From Thiobacillus sp. (GTDB taxonomy: Bacteria > Pseudomonadota > Gammaproteobacteria > Burkholderiales > Thiobacillaceae), in assembly GCA_030680405.1 (NCBI GenBank), contig JAUXVT010000066.1:1-64000 (forward strand): a stretch of 64,000 bases of DNA. Reading direction: 5' to 3'. The notes beneath the pieces were generated by a model that searched no databases, was not told the origin of the DNA, and saw only the letters and a program-made list of their open reading frames with translations. Position numbers and translations under genes: made by a program. Shown piece after piece: positions 1 to 8,735 of this stretch. Each line of letters opens with the position of its first letter. Position 1 is the stretch's first letter.

Positions 1-124
1 CTGATCCCTGATCCCTGATCCCTGATCCCTGATCCCTGATCCCTGATCCCTGATCCCTGATCCCTGATCCCTGATCCCTGATCCCTGATCCCTGATCCCT
101 GATCCCTGATCCCTGATCCCTGAC
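1..124. repeat. Heptanucleotide tandem array (CTGATCC)n upstream of gcvPB
   Basis: About 17 perfect copies of the 7-mer CTGATCC run from the window edge to a few bases before the gcvPB start codon, so the array may extend further left. It occupies the spacer where gcvPA would be expected upstream. The unit matches the CCCTGA-type words that build the inverted repeats between pyk, pgk and gap at 16-17 kb, so it may be an expanded copy of the same repeat family. No ribosome binding site is obvious between the array and the start codon. Confidence 0.95.
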
Positions 125-128
125 AACC

Positions 129-1580
129 ATGCTGATATTCGACCATTCCCGTCGCGGCCGCACCGCCGCTGCCCAATTGCCTGCCGCCGGTGGCAGTCTC
201 GATGACCTGCCAGCCGCGCTCAGACGCAAGGACGCGCCGGCTCTGCCCGAAGTCTCCGAGCTCGACGTGGTGCGCCACTACACGCGGCTTTCGCAAAAGA
301 ACTTCTCGATCGACACGCAGTTCTACCCGCTTGGTTCGTGCACCATGAAGTACAACCCGCGCGCGTGCAATTCGCTGGCGATGCTGCCGCAGTTTCTGGC
401 GCGCCATCCGGCGAGCCCGGACGAAACCGGCCAAGGCTTCCTCGCCAGCATGTTCGAACTGCAGGAAATGCTGAAGGACGTCACCGGCATGGCCGGCGTG
501 TCGATGGCGCCGATGGCGGGGGCGCACGGCGAATTCGCCGGGGTGGCGATGATCCGCGCCTACCACGACGCGCGCGATGATACCGCGCGGCGCGAGATCA
601 TCGTGCCGGATGCGGCGCACGGCACCAACCCGGCATCCGCGACCATGTGCGGCTACACGGTGAAGGAAATCCCCACCGACGCGACCGGCAGCGTCGATCT
701 GGCCGCGCTGAAAGCCGCCGTTGGCCCGCACACCGCTGGCCTGATGCTGACCAACCCATCGACCCTCGGCGTGTTCGAGAAGACCATCGCCGACATCCAG
801 AAAATCGTCCACGAAGCCGGCGGCCTCCTGTATTACGACGGCGCCAACCTCAACGCGATTCTCGGCAAGGTGCGCCCCGGCGACATGGGCTTCGACGTCA
901 TCCACATGAACCTGCACAAGACCTTCTCCACCCCGCACGGCGGCGGCGGGCCCGGCGCGGGCCCGGTGGGCGTGGCGGAGCGGCTCTTGTCCTTCATGCC
1001 GATTCCGCTGGTGCTGAACGAAAACGGTTTTTACCGGCTGGCGACCGAGGCCGACCTGCCGCAGTCGATCGGCCGCCTGGCGGCCAACATGGGCAACGCC
1101 GGCGTGCTGATGCGTGCTTATATCTATGCGCGCCTGCTGGGACGCGAGGGCATGCACCGCGTCGCCGAATACGCCACGCTCAACGCCAACTACCTGATGG
1201 CCCGGCTGCGCGAGGCCGGGTTCGACCTGGCCTTCCCCGAGCGCCGTGCCAGCCACGAGTTCATCGTCTCGCTGAAGAAGCTCAAGGACGCCACCGGCGT
1301 CACCGCGATGGATTTCGCCAAGCGCCTGCTCGACTATGGCTACCATGCGCCGACCACCTACTTCCCGATGCTGGTGCCCGAATGCCTGTTGATCGAACCG
1401 ACCGAGACCGAAAGTCGCGAGACGCTCGACGGCTTTGTCGACGCGATGATCACGATCAAGCACGAGGCCGAAACCAACCCCGAATTGGTCAAGGGCGCGC
1501 CCTACAGCCTGCCAGTGCGGCGGCTCGACGACGTGAAGGCCGCGCGCGAACTCGATCTCGCTTACAAGCCTGCGGCATGA
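129..1580 (+). CDS. gcvPB: Glycine dehydrogenase (decarboxylating) subunit 2
   Basis: This is the PLP-binding subunit of the split P-protein of the glycine cleavage system. With subunit 1 it decarboxylates glycine and passes the aminomethyl group to the lipoyl H-protein. At 483 residues it is normal for GcvPB. The N-terminus ([11 protein letters not shown]) is typical of the family, and the pyridoxal lysine lies in [16 protein letters not shown] at about K264. Its stop overlaps the start of dgkA (ATGA), so the two are translationally coupled. The start sits directly behind the heptamer array. The partner gcvPA is not in the window and is expected to the left. Confidence 0.95.
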   Translation: MLIFDHSRRGRTAAAQLPAAGGSLDDLPAALRRKDAPALPEVSELDVVRHYTRLSQKNFSIDTQFYPLGSCTMKYNPRACNSLAMLPQFLARHPASPDETGQGFLASMFELQEMLKDVTGMAGVSMAPMAGAHGEFAGVAMIRAYHDARDDTARREIIVPDAAHGTNPASATMCGYTVKEIPTDATGSVDLAALKAAVGPHTAGLMLTNPSTLGVFEKTIADIQKIVHEAGGLLYYDGANLNAILGKVRPGDMGFDVIHMNLHKTFSTPHGGGGPGAGPVGVAERLLSFMPIPLVLNENGFYRLATEADLPQSIGRLAANMGNAGVLMRAYIYARLLGREGMHRVAEYATLNANYLMARLREAGFDLAFPERRASHEFIVSLKKLKDATGVTAMDFAKRLLDYGYHAPTTYFPMLVPECLLIEPTETESRETLDGFVDAMITIKHEAETNPELVKGAPYSLPVRRLDDVKAARELDLAYKPAA

Positions 1581-1954
1581 ACGAACCCGTCAGCCCGTTC
1601 AAGGGCAAGACCGGCCTGCAGCGCGTGCTGAGCGCGGCGGGCTACTCGTGGGCCGGCCTCACCGCTGCCTTCAAGCACGAGGACGCGTTTCGGCAGGAAG
1701 TTTTTCTGGCGCTGCTGCTGATTCCGCTGGCGCTGGTTCTGGGGGAAACGGGAATCGAACGCGCGCTGATGATCGCCGCTGTTCTGCTGGTGCTGATTGT
1801 CGAGTTGCTGAATTCGGCGGTCGAGGCCGCGGTCGACCGCATCTCGCTGGAACACCACCTGCTCATCAAGCGCGCCAAGGACATGGGCAGCGCGGCGGTG
1901 ATGATCGCGCTCGTCAACGTCGTGGTCGTGTGGGCGCTGGTACTGCTGGGCTGA
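1577..1954 (+). CDS. dgkA: Diacylglycerol kinase, DgkA type
   Basis: This small integral inner-membrane kinase phosphorylates diacylglycerol to phosphatidic acid. The predicted 125 residues match the usual size of about 122. Visible family features are the [13 protein letters not shown] surface helix, the AFRQE segment, three hydrophobic helices, and the signature [11 protein letters not shown] followed by [10 protein letters not shown]. The start is fixed by an ATGA overlap with gcvPB and the N-terminus [13 protein letters not shown]. It is co-transcribed with gcvPB. Its DAG-recycling role fits the lipid genes that follow at 3.6-9.7 kb, although that link is only inferred from position. Confidence 0.93.
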   Translation: MNEPVSPFKGKTGLQRVLSAAGYSWAGLTAAFKHEDAFRQEVFLALLLIPLALVLGETGIERALMIAAVLLVLIVELLNSAVEAAVDRISLEHHLLIKRAKDMGSAAVMIALVNVVVVWALVLLG

Positions 1955-2049
1955 CCCGAAAACCAAAAATCGTGCCAATTTTGCGCCGCTTCCTAAAGTT
2001 GCAGCGTTCTTGGCCGGAATACATGGGGTATCCCCTTTTAAGTGACCGC

Positions 2050-3555
2050 GTGAACCTCAAATCCGTCTGCCTCCTGCTAGGTCTGTGCCATGCCGCTTCC
2101 GCCACAGCCCTTGGGCTGGGCGAGATCAGCGGGCGATCACACCTGGGTCAACCGCTGCACGCCACCGTCACCCTCCTGGGCACCTCGGCGGAAACAACGG
2201 CGGCTTGCTTCAGTCTCGATGCAAGCGCGGATGGCATCGCGCCGCCGCCGCGCGCGCAGTTGAGCCTCGAGCAGTCTGGCGGCCAGACGCTGCTGCATAT
2301 CCGCACCCTGCAGCCGGTCAATGACCCCGTTGCACAGTTTGTGCTGGTTTCCGACTGCGAGGCGCGCTCGCAGCGTGACTACGTGGTGTTGCTCGACCCG
2401 CCTGCGCAGGTTTCGCCCGCCGTCAGCCAGGATGCGCCCGCTGCCGCCACACAAATGGCCGCAGCCCCCATCGCAGCACCTGCGCCACGCGCCACCCGGC
2501 CCCAACGCAAGATCAACCGTGCGCCAGCTATCGCCTCACGCCCGTCGGTTGCCAGCGCCCACCAGCCCGCTGCACCACGCGCCCCGACTGACACCGCGCC
2601 GCGACTGGTGCTGTCCGGCAAGCACAACGTCCCCCCCACCGCCGACACGCCACTTGCCTTGCGGCTCGATACCCATCTGCCGGATCTGGCGCACCCTCAC
2701 CCCGGAAGCCTGACCGCCACCGAACTGTCGGACGAAAACACCGCACTTTCCCGCAAGCTTGCGCACCTGGAGGCACAGCTGGCTGCGCTGCAGCAGCGCA
2801 ATGCGGAACTCGATTCCCGGCGCTCCGCCGCGCCCGCGACGATCACCCCTCCCCCGCCCGAACAGCCTGCGCAATGGCCGCTGTATCTGCTGGCAATCGG
2901 CTTGCTCGCCGCTGGCATCGCGCTGGTCGCCTGGCTGCTGCGCCGCAGTCGCCAGCCCGCGCATCTGGATGACACGCCAGGGACGCAGCCCGATGCGACG
3001 ATGATGACACTGTCCGACATGACATCCGGGCCACAAGCCGAATCGCCGCCCCCGCCCCAGCGGATGCCCGAGATCGCCCCGCCGCCGCGCAATGACCATG
3101 AAGGCACCGAGATCAAGGAAGACATCCTCGACCAGGCCGAAGTGTTTATGGCGCACGGCCATGGCGATCTCGCAATTCACCTGCTGCAGGAACACCTGCG
3201 CGAGGCGCCGACCGAATCTCCGGTACCGTGGCTGCTGCTGCTCGACCTGCTGCACCGCGAAGGCGACACGGCAGCCTATGCCGCCGCCAGCACCGAGTGC
3301 CGCCGTTATTTCAATGTCAACCTCACGGGGCATCCGATTTCCCAGGACAGCGAAACCGGCCAGGGGCTGGAGGCCTACCCGCATCTGCTGGAACAGCTGG
3401 TGAAAGCGTGGAACACGCCGGATATCAACGCATTTTTCGCCGACCTGATTTACGATCATCGCGGCGGCACCCGGCTAGGCTTCGATCCGGGTGCCTTCCG
3501 CGACATTCTGCTGTTGCGGGCGATCGCGCAGGACACGCTGCCACTCGCCGCCTGA
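2050..3555 (+). CDS. FimV-like protein with N-terminal FimV domain, one TM helix and C-terminal TPR-like domain
   Basis: FimV proteins scaffold type IV pilus/type II secretion or polar structures in the envelope. From a GTG start (2050) the protein has a signal peptide and mature N-terminus LGLGEISGRSHLGQPL, the FimV N-terminal signature. A long Pro/Ala-rich linker follows, then a short coiled coil (about residues 225-260), a transmembrane helix at about 277-298, and a cytosolic C-terminal domain with DILDQAEVFMAHGHGDLAI typical of FimV C-termini. At 501 residues it is shorter than pseudomonad FimV. An in-frame ATG at 2023 would extend it by 9 residues, but GTG gives the better signal peptide. 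Confidence 0.75.
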   Translation: MNLKSVCLLLGLCHAASATALGLGEISGRSHLGQPLHATVTLLGTSAETTAACFSLDASADGIAPPPRAQLSLEQSGGQTLLHIRTLQPVNDPVAQFVLVSDCEARSQRDYVVLLDPPAQVSPAVSQDAPAAATQMAAAPIAAPAPRATRPQRKINRAPAIASRPSVASAHQPAAPRAPTDTAPRLVLSGKHNVPPTADTPLALRLDTHLPDLAHPHPGSLTATELSDENTALSRKLAHLEAQLAALQQRNAELDSRRSAAPATITPPPPEQPAQWPLYLLAIGLLAAGIALVAWLLRRSRQPAHLDDTPGTQPDATMMTLSDMTSGPQAESPPPPQRMPEIAPPPRNDHEGTEIKEDILDQAEVFMAHGHGDLAIHLLQEHLREAPTESPVPWLLLLDLLHREGDTAAYAAASTECRRYFNVNLTGHPISQDSETGQGLEAYPHLLEQLVKAWNTPDINAFFADLIYDHRGGTRLGFDPGAFRDILLLRAIAQDTLPLAA

Positions 3556-3567
3556 GCGGGCAGCCCA

Positions 3568-3607
3568 GATTCACCAAACCGTCACCCCGGCTTCATCTTT
3601 TTGTCGC
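3568..3607 (+). promoter_or_regulatory. Putative tandem Pho boxes upstream of the glycosyltransferase
   Basis: Four 7-mers are spaced exactly 11 bp apart: GATTCAC (3568), CCGTCAC (3579), GCTTCAT (3590) and TTGTCGC (3601). PhoB half-sites are CTGTCAT-like 7-mers repeated every 11 bp, and this array matches both spacing and composition. It lies just ahead of the glycosyltransferase-PAP2 unit. PhoB control is inferred, not shown. Confidence 0.6.
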
Positions 3608-3630
3608 ACAGCGGGCGCATGCTGCGCGCC

Positions 3631-4863
3631 ATGGATGCTGCCGAATTCACCTGCCAGACCCTGCCGTCGATGCGTCCGCAGCTGCGCATTGCGGTGGTGA
3701 CCGAAACCTATCCGCCCGAAGTCAATGGCGTGGCAATGACGCTGGGGCGCCTGGTCAACGGCCTGCAGGTGCGCAACCACCAGGTGCAGCTGATTCGTCC
3801 GCGCCAGCACGCCGACGACCTGCCGCAGCCCACTTCCACCTTCAGCGAACACCTGCAGCGCGGCATCGCATTGCCGCGTTACGAAGGTTTGAAAATGGGC
3901 CTGCCGGCGAAAGCGGCGCTGACCCATCTGTGGACCCGACAGCGTCCCGACGTGGTGCAGATCGCCACCGAAGGCCCGCTCGGCTGGTCGGCACTGGCGG
4001 CGGCCAACAAGTTGCGCCTGCCGGTGGCGAGCGACTTCCACACCAATTTCCACAGCTACAGCAGCCACTACGGCTTTGGCCTGCTGCGCCGCGCCATCGT
4101 CGCCTATCTGCGCAAGTTCCATAACAAGGCTGCCGTCACCCTGGTGCCGACCGAAGGCATCCGCCGCGAACTGCTGGCGTACGGTTACGAGAACATCGAA
4201 ATCATCGGCCGCGGGGTGGACACCCAGCTGTTTCACTCCGGTCGCCGCGAACCGTCCCTACGCGCGCGCTGGGGCGTGAACGACAACGAGACGGTGGCGC
4301 TGTATGTGGGGCGTCTGGCGGCCGAAAAAAACCTGGCGCTGGTGTTCCGCGCCTTCGACGCCATGCGCGAAGCGCATCCCGCCACCCGCCTTGTGCTGGT
4401 GGGCGACGGCCCGGAGCGCACCAGCTGGCAGGCCAAACGTCCCGATGCCATTTTCTGCGGCACGCAGATCGGCGAAGCGCTGGCCGCGCATTACGCCTGC
4501 GGCGATATATTCCTGTTTCCCAGCCTGACCGAAACCTGGGGCAACGTGACGATCGAGGCGATGGCGTCCGGGCTGGCGGTGGTGGCCTACGACTGCGCCG
4601 CCGCCGAGGAAGTCATCCGCCACAGCGAAAACGGCCTCAAGGCGCCGCCCGAAGACGAGGCCGCGTTTATCGTCCAGGCCGTGTCGCTGGCCCCTGCCGC
4701 GGCGCTGCAACGCCGCCTCGGCAGCGCCGCGGCCGCACGCGCCGCCCAATTGTCGTGGGACACCATCATCGACAGCTTCGAGCGGGTGCTGCTGCGGCTC
4801 GCACAGCCCCTGCCAGCAACCGACACCCAGCAGGATTGGGCGCCCGCCGCCCGCTCCAGCTAG
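3631..4863 (+). CDS. GT4-family glycosyltransferase (probable diacylglycerol/glycolipid glycosyltransferase)
   Basis: This is a GT-B fold, GT4-type transferase of about 410 residues. The N-terminus (RIAVVTETYPPEVNGVA) and EGPLGWSALAAA belong to the MgtA/SqdX-like group, which includes enzymes that glucosylate diacylglycerol. The donor-binding half has YVGRLAAEKN, LVGDGPE and the E-x7-E motif in SLTETWGNVTIEAM. Possible starts are TTG 3601, ATG 3619, 3631 and 3670. I chose 3631 because 3601 lies inside the promoter-like repeats; 3670 would begin directly with MRPQLRIAVV. It is followed 14 bp later by a PAP2 phosphatase. The acceptor cannot be told from sequence; DAG is inferred from the neighbours and the Pho-like boxes. 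Confidence 0.8.
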   Translation: MDAAEFTCQTLPSMRPQLRIAVVTETYPPEVNGVAMTLGRLVNGLQVRNHQVQLIRPRQHADDLPQPTSTFSEHLQRGIALPRYEGLKMGLPAKAALTHLWTRQRPDVVQIATEGPLGWSALAAANKLRLPVASDFHTNFHSYSSHYGFGLLRRAIVAYLRKFHNKAAVTLVPTEGIRRELLAYGYENIEIIGRGVDTQLFHSGRREPSLRARWGVNDNETVALYVGRLAAEKNLALVFRAFDAMREAHPATRLVLVGDGPERTSWQAKRPDAIFCGTQIGEALAAHYACGDIFLFPSLTETWGNVTIEAMASGLAVVAYDCAAAEEVIRHSENGLKAPPEDEAAFIVQAVSLAPAAALQRRLGSAAAARAAQLSWDTIIDSFERVLLRLAQPLPATDTQQDWAPAARSS

Positions 4864-4877
4864 TCAAGGAGCCACCC

Positions 4878-5423
4878 ATGCAGCGCCGCCTGAGTCTGGT
4901 TGCCCATCATGGCCTCGATCGACTGGCCGCCTGCGAGCATACCTGGCTGGAACGCCTCAACGGCGTGCGCCTTCCCGGCTGGGAAGTCGGCCTGCTGCGG
5001 CTGGCCAGCCGCCTCGGCGACGGCGTGTTCTGGTATGGGCTGATGCTGGCGCTGATCGCCTGGCATGGCTGGGAAGCGCTGCCGGCCGTACTGCACATGA
5101 TCGTTGCCGGCCTAGCCGGCACGCTGGTTTACAAATGGCTGAAAGGCGCCACTGAACGGCCGCGGCCCTATCAGGCCTGCCCGACGATCTGCTGCCTGAC
5201 GGCGCCGCTCGACCGCTTCAGTTTCCCGTCCGGCCACACCCTGCACGCCGTGGTGTTCAGCCTCGTCTCCACCGCCTATTACCCGATGCTGGGCTGGCTG
5301 GTATGGCCGTTCACCGCATTGGTCGCGCTGTCACGCCTGGTGCTGGGGCTGCACTATGTGAGCGATGTGCTGGTGGGCGCGCTGCTGGGTGCAGCCGTCG
5401 CAGGCATCACGCTGATTCTCTGA
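4878..5423 (+). CDS. PAP2-family membrane phosphatase
   Basis: This is a type 2 phosphatidic acid phosphatase-like membrane enzyme of 181 residues. All three catalytic motifs are present: KWLKGATERPRP (about residue 86), FPSGHT (about 116) and SRLVLGLHYVSD (about 152), separated by hydrophobic helices. An RBS (CAAGGA) precedes the ATG at 4878. It is the second gene of a unit with the glycosyltransferase, so conversion of phosphatidate to diacylglycerol for a DAG-glycosyltransferase is a reasonable role. Undecaprenyl pyrophosphate phosphatase activity is the main alternative. Confidence 0.85.
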   Translation: MQRRLSLVAHHGLDRLAACEHTWLERLNGVRLPGWEVGLLRLASRLGDGVFWYGLMLALIAWHGWEALPAVLHMIVAGLAGTLVYKWLKGATERPRPYQACPTICCLTAPLDRFSFPSGHTLHAVVFSLVSTAYYPMLGWLVWPFTALVALSRLVLGLHYVSDVLVGALLGAAVAGITLIL

Positions 5424-5467
5424 GCGAATACCCAAATGGCACATGTACCCGGAGGGCACAAGAATTC

Positions 5468-6334
5468 TTACGCTGCCTTCTGCAAAGCAGCGGGCGTTTC
5501 CATTTCAAACAGGTCCCCCGGCAACGGCATCCGGCACGCCACCAGCTCCGGCGCATGCGCGGCGATGCGTTCGCGCGCCGCCACCGGCGGGCAATCGGCC
5601 AGCCAGGCCGGCGCTTCGCCGGCGAACACGCGGTTGATCTGCGGCAGCCGGGTGGTGACTTCCTTGATGTAGTAGTCAAAGCGTTCGGTCAGTTTGCGGT
5701 CGAACAGCCTGCCAACGCCGTGCAACATGCCGGGCAAACGGCTGTGCCGCAGCAGGGCTTCGGCGCCGGCCAGTTGCCGGATCGCACGGCGGCTGGCCAC
5801 GGACGTGCAATCGAAATTGTCCGCCACATAATCGACCAGCCAGTCGTCAGCCTGCAGCAGCATGGTGGGCGGGCGAAACAGATGCCGCGCGATGTGGCGA
5901 TCCATCGCCCATTCCGACGCGGCGTGCGTCAGAATGGGCACGTTCCACCACAGATGTTCGTGCGCGGGAACGAAGTGATTGTGCGCGATGATGTCGACCC
6001 ACAGATGGCTGATCGCGCCGACCGCGCAGGCGCGCGCCTCGTCGTCGTGCGCGGCATCCAGCAGCGCATGCGCGGTTTCCCAGCGGTGGCTGGCTTCGAA
6101 GGCGTGAGTGCGCGCGGTGGAACCGACCAGCGCCAGATCCGGCAGGCAGGCGCCCGCCATCATGCGCTGCGGGAACCGCCGCACCGCACGGCGCAGCGCA
6201 GGATCAAGCAGCGGGACGGCCCACACCAGCAGCTGCGCGAAATACACATGGGTATACAACCCCCAGGCCTGCGCATCCCCCGCAAACAGGACAACAGGAA
6301 CAGACCACAGGAGTGCAGTGCGTTGCGGGTTCAT
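5468..6334 (-). CDS. Zinc-dependent phospholipase C-like secreted protein
   Basis: The 288-residue protein starts with a signal peptide ending ...AGDAQA, and the mature chain begins W-G-L-Y-T-H. This is the N-terminal Trp and first zinc ligands typical of the zinc-dependent phospholipase C/S1-P1-like fold. Further likely ligands are PDLA, HRWETAH, and the cluster AISHLWVDIIAHNHFVPAHEH. Such proteins cleave phospholipid head groups in the periplasm, but the substrate here is unknown. The gene converges on the PAP2 gene. Its upstream region carries four 11-bp-spaced Pho-box-like 7-mers ending 23 bp before the ATG. Confidence 0.7.
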   Translation of the reverse strand: MNPQRTALLWSVPVVLFAGDAQAWGLYTHVYFAQLLVWAVPLLDPALRRAVRRFPQRMMAGACLPDLALVGSTARTHAFEASHRWETAHALLDAAHDDEARACAVGAISHLWVDIIAHNHFVPAHEHLWWNVPILTHAASEWAMDRHIARHLFRPPTMLLQADDWLVDYVADNFDCTSVASRRAIRQLAGAEALLRHSRLPGMLHGVGRLFDRKLTERFDYYIKEVTTRLPQINRVFAGEAPAWLADCPPVAARERIAAHAPELVACRMPLPGDLFEMETPAALQKAA

Positions 6335-6356
6335 GCGCGCAGCATGGCCGCGCTGT

Positions 6357-6396
6357 ATGACCGAGCGCGGTCAGGCGCGTGAATCTTCGGTGAAAC
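6357..6396 (-). promoter_or_regulatory. Putative tandem Pho boxes upstream of the phospholipase C-like gene
   Basis: On the minus strand the 7-mers GTTTCAC, GATTCAC, CTGACCG and CGGTCAT begin every 11 bp between 6396 and 6357. The last ends 23 bp before the start codon at 6334. This is the periodicity of PhoB half-sites. The third box (CTGACCG) is degenerate. Regulation is inferred. Confidence 0.5.
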
Positions 6397-6463
6397 CTCG
6401 CCCTGCCGGCCTGCGTATAATTCCCGTTGTCGTTTCCATCCCACAGCGCCACTCGAACCCAAA

Positions 6464-7405
6464 ATGACCATGCGTACCCTCATCTGCGGTTCCCTCGCCT
6501 TCGACTCGATCATGGTGTTCCAGGATCACTTCAAGCACCACATCCTGCCCGACAAGATCCACATGCTGAACGTGTCGTTTCTGGTGCCCGAGATGCGCCG
6601 CGAGTTCGGCGGCTGCGCCGGCAACATCGCCTACAACCTGAAACTGCTGGGCGGCGAGCCGCTGATCATGGCGACCGTCGGCGACGACTTCGGCGCCTAC
6701 GCCGAACGCCTCGACGACCATGCCATTTCGCGCGACTACATCCGCCATGTTGCCGGCACCTACACCGCGCAGGCCTTCATCACCACCGATCTCGCCGACA
6801 ACCAGATCACCGCCTTTCACCCCGGCGCGATGAACTATTCGCACGAGAACGACGTGCGCCAGGTGCCGGACGTCAAACTCGGCATCGTCTCCCCGGACGG
6901 CCGCGACGGCATGCTGCGCCACGTTCGCGGCTTTCACGAAGCCGGCGTGCCGTGCGTGTTCGACCCCGGCCAGGGCATGCCGCTGTTTTCCGGCGAGGAA
7001 CTGCTGGAATGCGTCCACAAGTCCAGCTACGTCATCCTCAACGACTACGAAGCCGAGCTGCTGCAGAGCCGCACCGGAGAAAATCTGCCGACGCTGGCGC
7101 GCCACGTCCAGGCGCTGATCGTGACGCGTGGCCCCGAAGGCTCGGTGATCCACACGGCAGGCCGACAGATCGACATTCCGGCTGCGCGCCCCGCCGCCAT
7201 CCTCGATCCCACCGGCTGCGGCGATGCCTATCGCAGCGGCATCCTGTACGGCATCACCCACGGGCTCGACTGGGAAACCTCCGGGCGGCTGGGCAGTCTT
7301 ATGGGAGCGATCAAGATCGCCCAGCGTGGCGGGCAAAACCACCGCCCCGGCCACGATGAAATTGCCAACGAATTTCATGACCAGTTTGGCTATCATTTCG
7401 AGTAA
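6464..7405 (+). CDS. PfkB-family carbohydrate/adenosine kinase
   Basis: This ribokinase/PfkB-fold kinase has 313 residues. The substrate-binding glycines are in EFGGCAGNIAYNLKLLGG and the C-terminal signature DPTGCGDAYRSG carries the catalytic base D254. Proteins with the MRTLICGSLAFDSIMVF start are often annotated as adenosine kinase-like, but the sugar or nucleoside cannot be decided here. It is divergent from the phospholipase C-like gene and followed 15 bp later by a glycine-zipper lipoprotein. Confidence 0.85.
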   Translation: MTMRTLICGSLAFDSIMVFQDHFKHHILPDKIHMLNVSFLVPEMRREFGGCAGNIAYNLKLLGGEPLIMATVGDDFGAYAERLDDHAISRDYIRHVAGTYTAQAFITTDLADNQITAFHPGAMNYSHENDVRQVPDVKLGIVSPDGRDGMLRHVRGFHEAGVPCVFDPGQGMPLFSGEELLECVHKSSYVILNDYEAELLQSRTGENLPTLARHVQALIVTRGPEGSVIHTAGRQIDIPAARPAAILDPTGCGDAYRSGILYGITHGLDWETSGRLGSLMGAIKIAQRGGQNHRPGHDEIANEFHDQFGYHFE

Positions 7406-7420
7406 ACACGGGAGCACATC

Positions 7421-7876
7421 ATGAACAAACCATTCGCCGTCGCCTTCCTCGCCGCCAGCACCCTGCTGCTGGCAGGCTGTCCGGCAGGGCTGGGCGGCAA
7501 GGATTACAGCCGCAGCCAGGCGCGCACCGTGCAGGAAGTGCAGATGGGCGTGGTGGAGTCGGTGCGCGAAGTGAACATTGAAGGCACTAAGACGCCGATT
7601 GGCGCGGGCGCGGGCGCTGTGGTCGGCGGGGTGGCCGGCAGCACGGTTGGGGGCGGCCGCGGCAGCGTGGTCGGCGCAGCCGTCGGCGCGGTGCTGGGCG
7701 GCGTGGGTGGCGCGGCGGCGGAAGAGGCCGTAACCCGTCAAAAGGGCGTGGAAATCACCGTCAAGCTCGATTCTGGGCGGCTGATCGCCATCACCCAGAC
7801 GGCCGACCAGGAATTCCGGGTGGGTGACCGCGTGCGCGTGCTGTCGGGCGGGGGCGTCACCCGTGTGACGCAATGA
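7421..7876 (+). CDS. Glycine-zipper outer-membrane lipoprotein (SlyB-like)
   Basis: The 151-residue protein has a lipoprotein signal peptide (STLLLAGC). A Gly-rich two-helix zipper follows between about residues 60 and 105 (IGAGAGAVVGGVAGS, VVGAAVGAVLGGVGG), and then a small beta-rich tail that ends VGDRVRVLSGG. The pattern matches SlyB/glycine-zipper 2TM lipoproteins, which stabilise the outer membrane. It starts 15 bp after the PfkB kinase and probably shares its transcript. Confidence 0.85.
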   Translation: MNKPFAVAFLAASTLLLAGCPAGLGGKDYSRSQARTVQEVQMGVVESVREVNIEGTKTPIGAGAGAVVGGVAGSTVGGGRGSVVGAAVGAVLGGVGGAAAEEAVTRQKGVEITVKLDSGRLIAITQTADQEFRVGDRVRVLSGGGVTRVTQ

Positions 7877-7901
7877 GCCTGAAATAACACCCTGAAAAGC
7901 A

Positions 7902-7962
7902 GCGTCACCATTTCGCAATCCTGCCGTCACCGGGCGTTAACACCCTGTCACTAAGCTGGCAC
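7902..7962 (+). promoter_or_regulatory. Putative Pho-box array upstream of olsB
   Basis: GCGTCAC (7902), CCGTCAC (7924), CGTTAAC (7935), CTGTCAC (7945) and CTGGCAC (7956) lie on an 11-bp register; one position (7913) is degenerate and one step is 10 bp. The pair CTGTCAC-TAAG-CTGGCAC is close to a textbook Pho box. Ornithine-lipid genes are PhoB-controlled in Sinorhizobium, which supports this reading. A clear RBS (AGGAG) follows before olsB. Confidence 0.6.
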
Positions 7963-7984
7963 TTCCATGAATTAGGAGTGCCCC

Positions 7985-8734
7985 ATGCTCGACGTCTGCA
8001 GCACTGTTCAACTCACCCCCGCCAGCCGTTACCACACCTCGCTGGCGGTGGACGACAGCGAAATCCGCGAAGCGCAGCGCCTGCGCTACACCGTGTTTGC
8101 CGAGGAAATGGGCGCGCGCCTGTCATCCATCCTGCCGGGACACGATATCGATCTTTACGATCCGTTCTGCGACCACCTGCTGGTGCGTGATCTCGCCAGC
8201 GGCGAAGTCGTCGGCACCTATCGCATCCTCCCTCCCGAGGCCGCCAGGCGCGTCGGCAGCTATTACGCCGAACAGGAGTTCGATCTCACCCGGCTGAATT
8301 TCCTGCGCCCACGCATGGCCGAGCTGGGACGTTCGTGCGTGCACCCGGCGCATCGCAGCGGCGCCGTCATCGCCCGGCTGTGGATGGGGCTGGCCGATTA
8401 CATGACGCGCTATGGTTACGAGTACATGGTCGGCTGCGCCAGCATCGGCATGGCCGACGGCGGCCATATCGCTGCCAGCGTGCATCGCCAGATCACCGAA
8501 CGCCATCTTGCGCCGATCGAATGGCACGTCATCCCGCGCACCCGCCTGCCGGTCGAATCGCTCGACGACGGTCAGACGGCTGCACTGCCGCCACTGATCA
8601 AGGGCTATACCCGGCTGGGTGCGATGGTGTGCGGCGAACCGGCATGGGACCCTGATTTCAACACTGCCGACCTGCTGATGCTGCTGCCGATGGCGCAGCT
8701 CAACCGCAGCTATGCCCGCCGTCTCATCGCATGA
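7985..8734 (+). CDS. olsB: Ornithine-acyl-ACP N-acyltransferase
   Basis: OlsB transfers a 3-hydroxyacyl chain from ACP to ornithine, giving the lyso-ornithine lipid. The 249-residue protein has the GNAT-like fold of the OlsB/hemolysin family: EAQRLRYTVFAEEMGA near the N-terminus, DPFCDHLLVRD, then ELGRSCVHPAHRSGAVI and GCASIGM. The start at 7985 has a good RBS. The acyltransferase needed for the second step (olsA type) lies 121 bp downstream. A Pho-box-like array lies upstream, so phosphate limitation probably induces it. Confidence 0.85.
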   Translation: MLDVCSTVQLTPASRYHTSLAVDDSEIREAQRLRYTVFAEEMGARLSSILPGHDIDLYDPFCDHLLVRDLASGEVVGTYRILPPEAARRVGSYYAEQEFDLTRLNFLRPRMAELGRSCVHPAHRSGAVIARLWMGLADYMTRYGYEYMVGCASIGMADGGHIAASVHRQITERHLAPIEWHVIPRTRLPVESLDDGQTAALPPLIKGYTRLGAMVCGEPAWDPDFNTADLLMLLPMAQLNRSYARRLIA

Positions 8735-8735
8735 G

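Noticed and set aside
1-124. CRISPR-like array at the left edge
   Set aside because: Units are 7 bp with no spacers; it is a simple tandem repeat.
1-128. Glycine riboswitch upstream of gcvPB
   Set aside because: Only the heptamer repeat is visible; a riboswitch would be expected before gcvT or gcvPA, outside the window.
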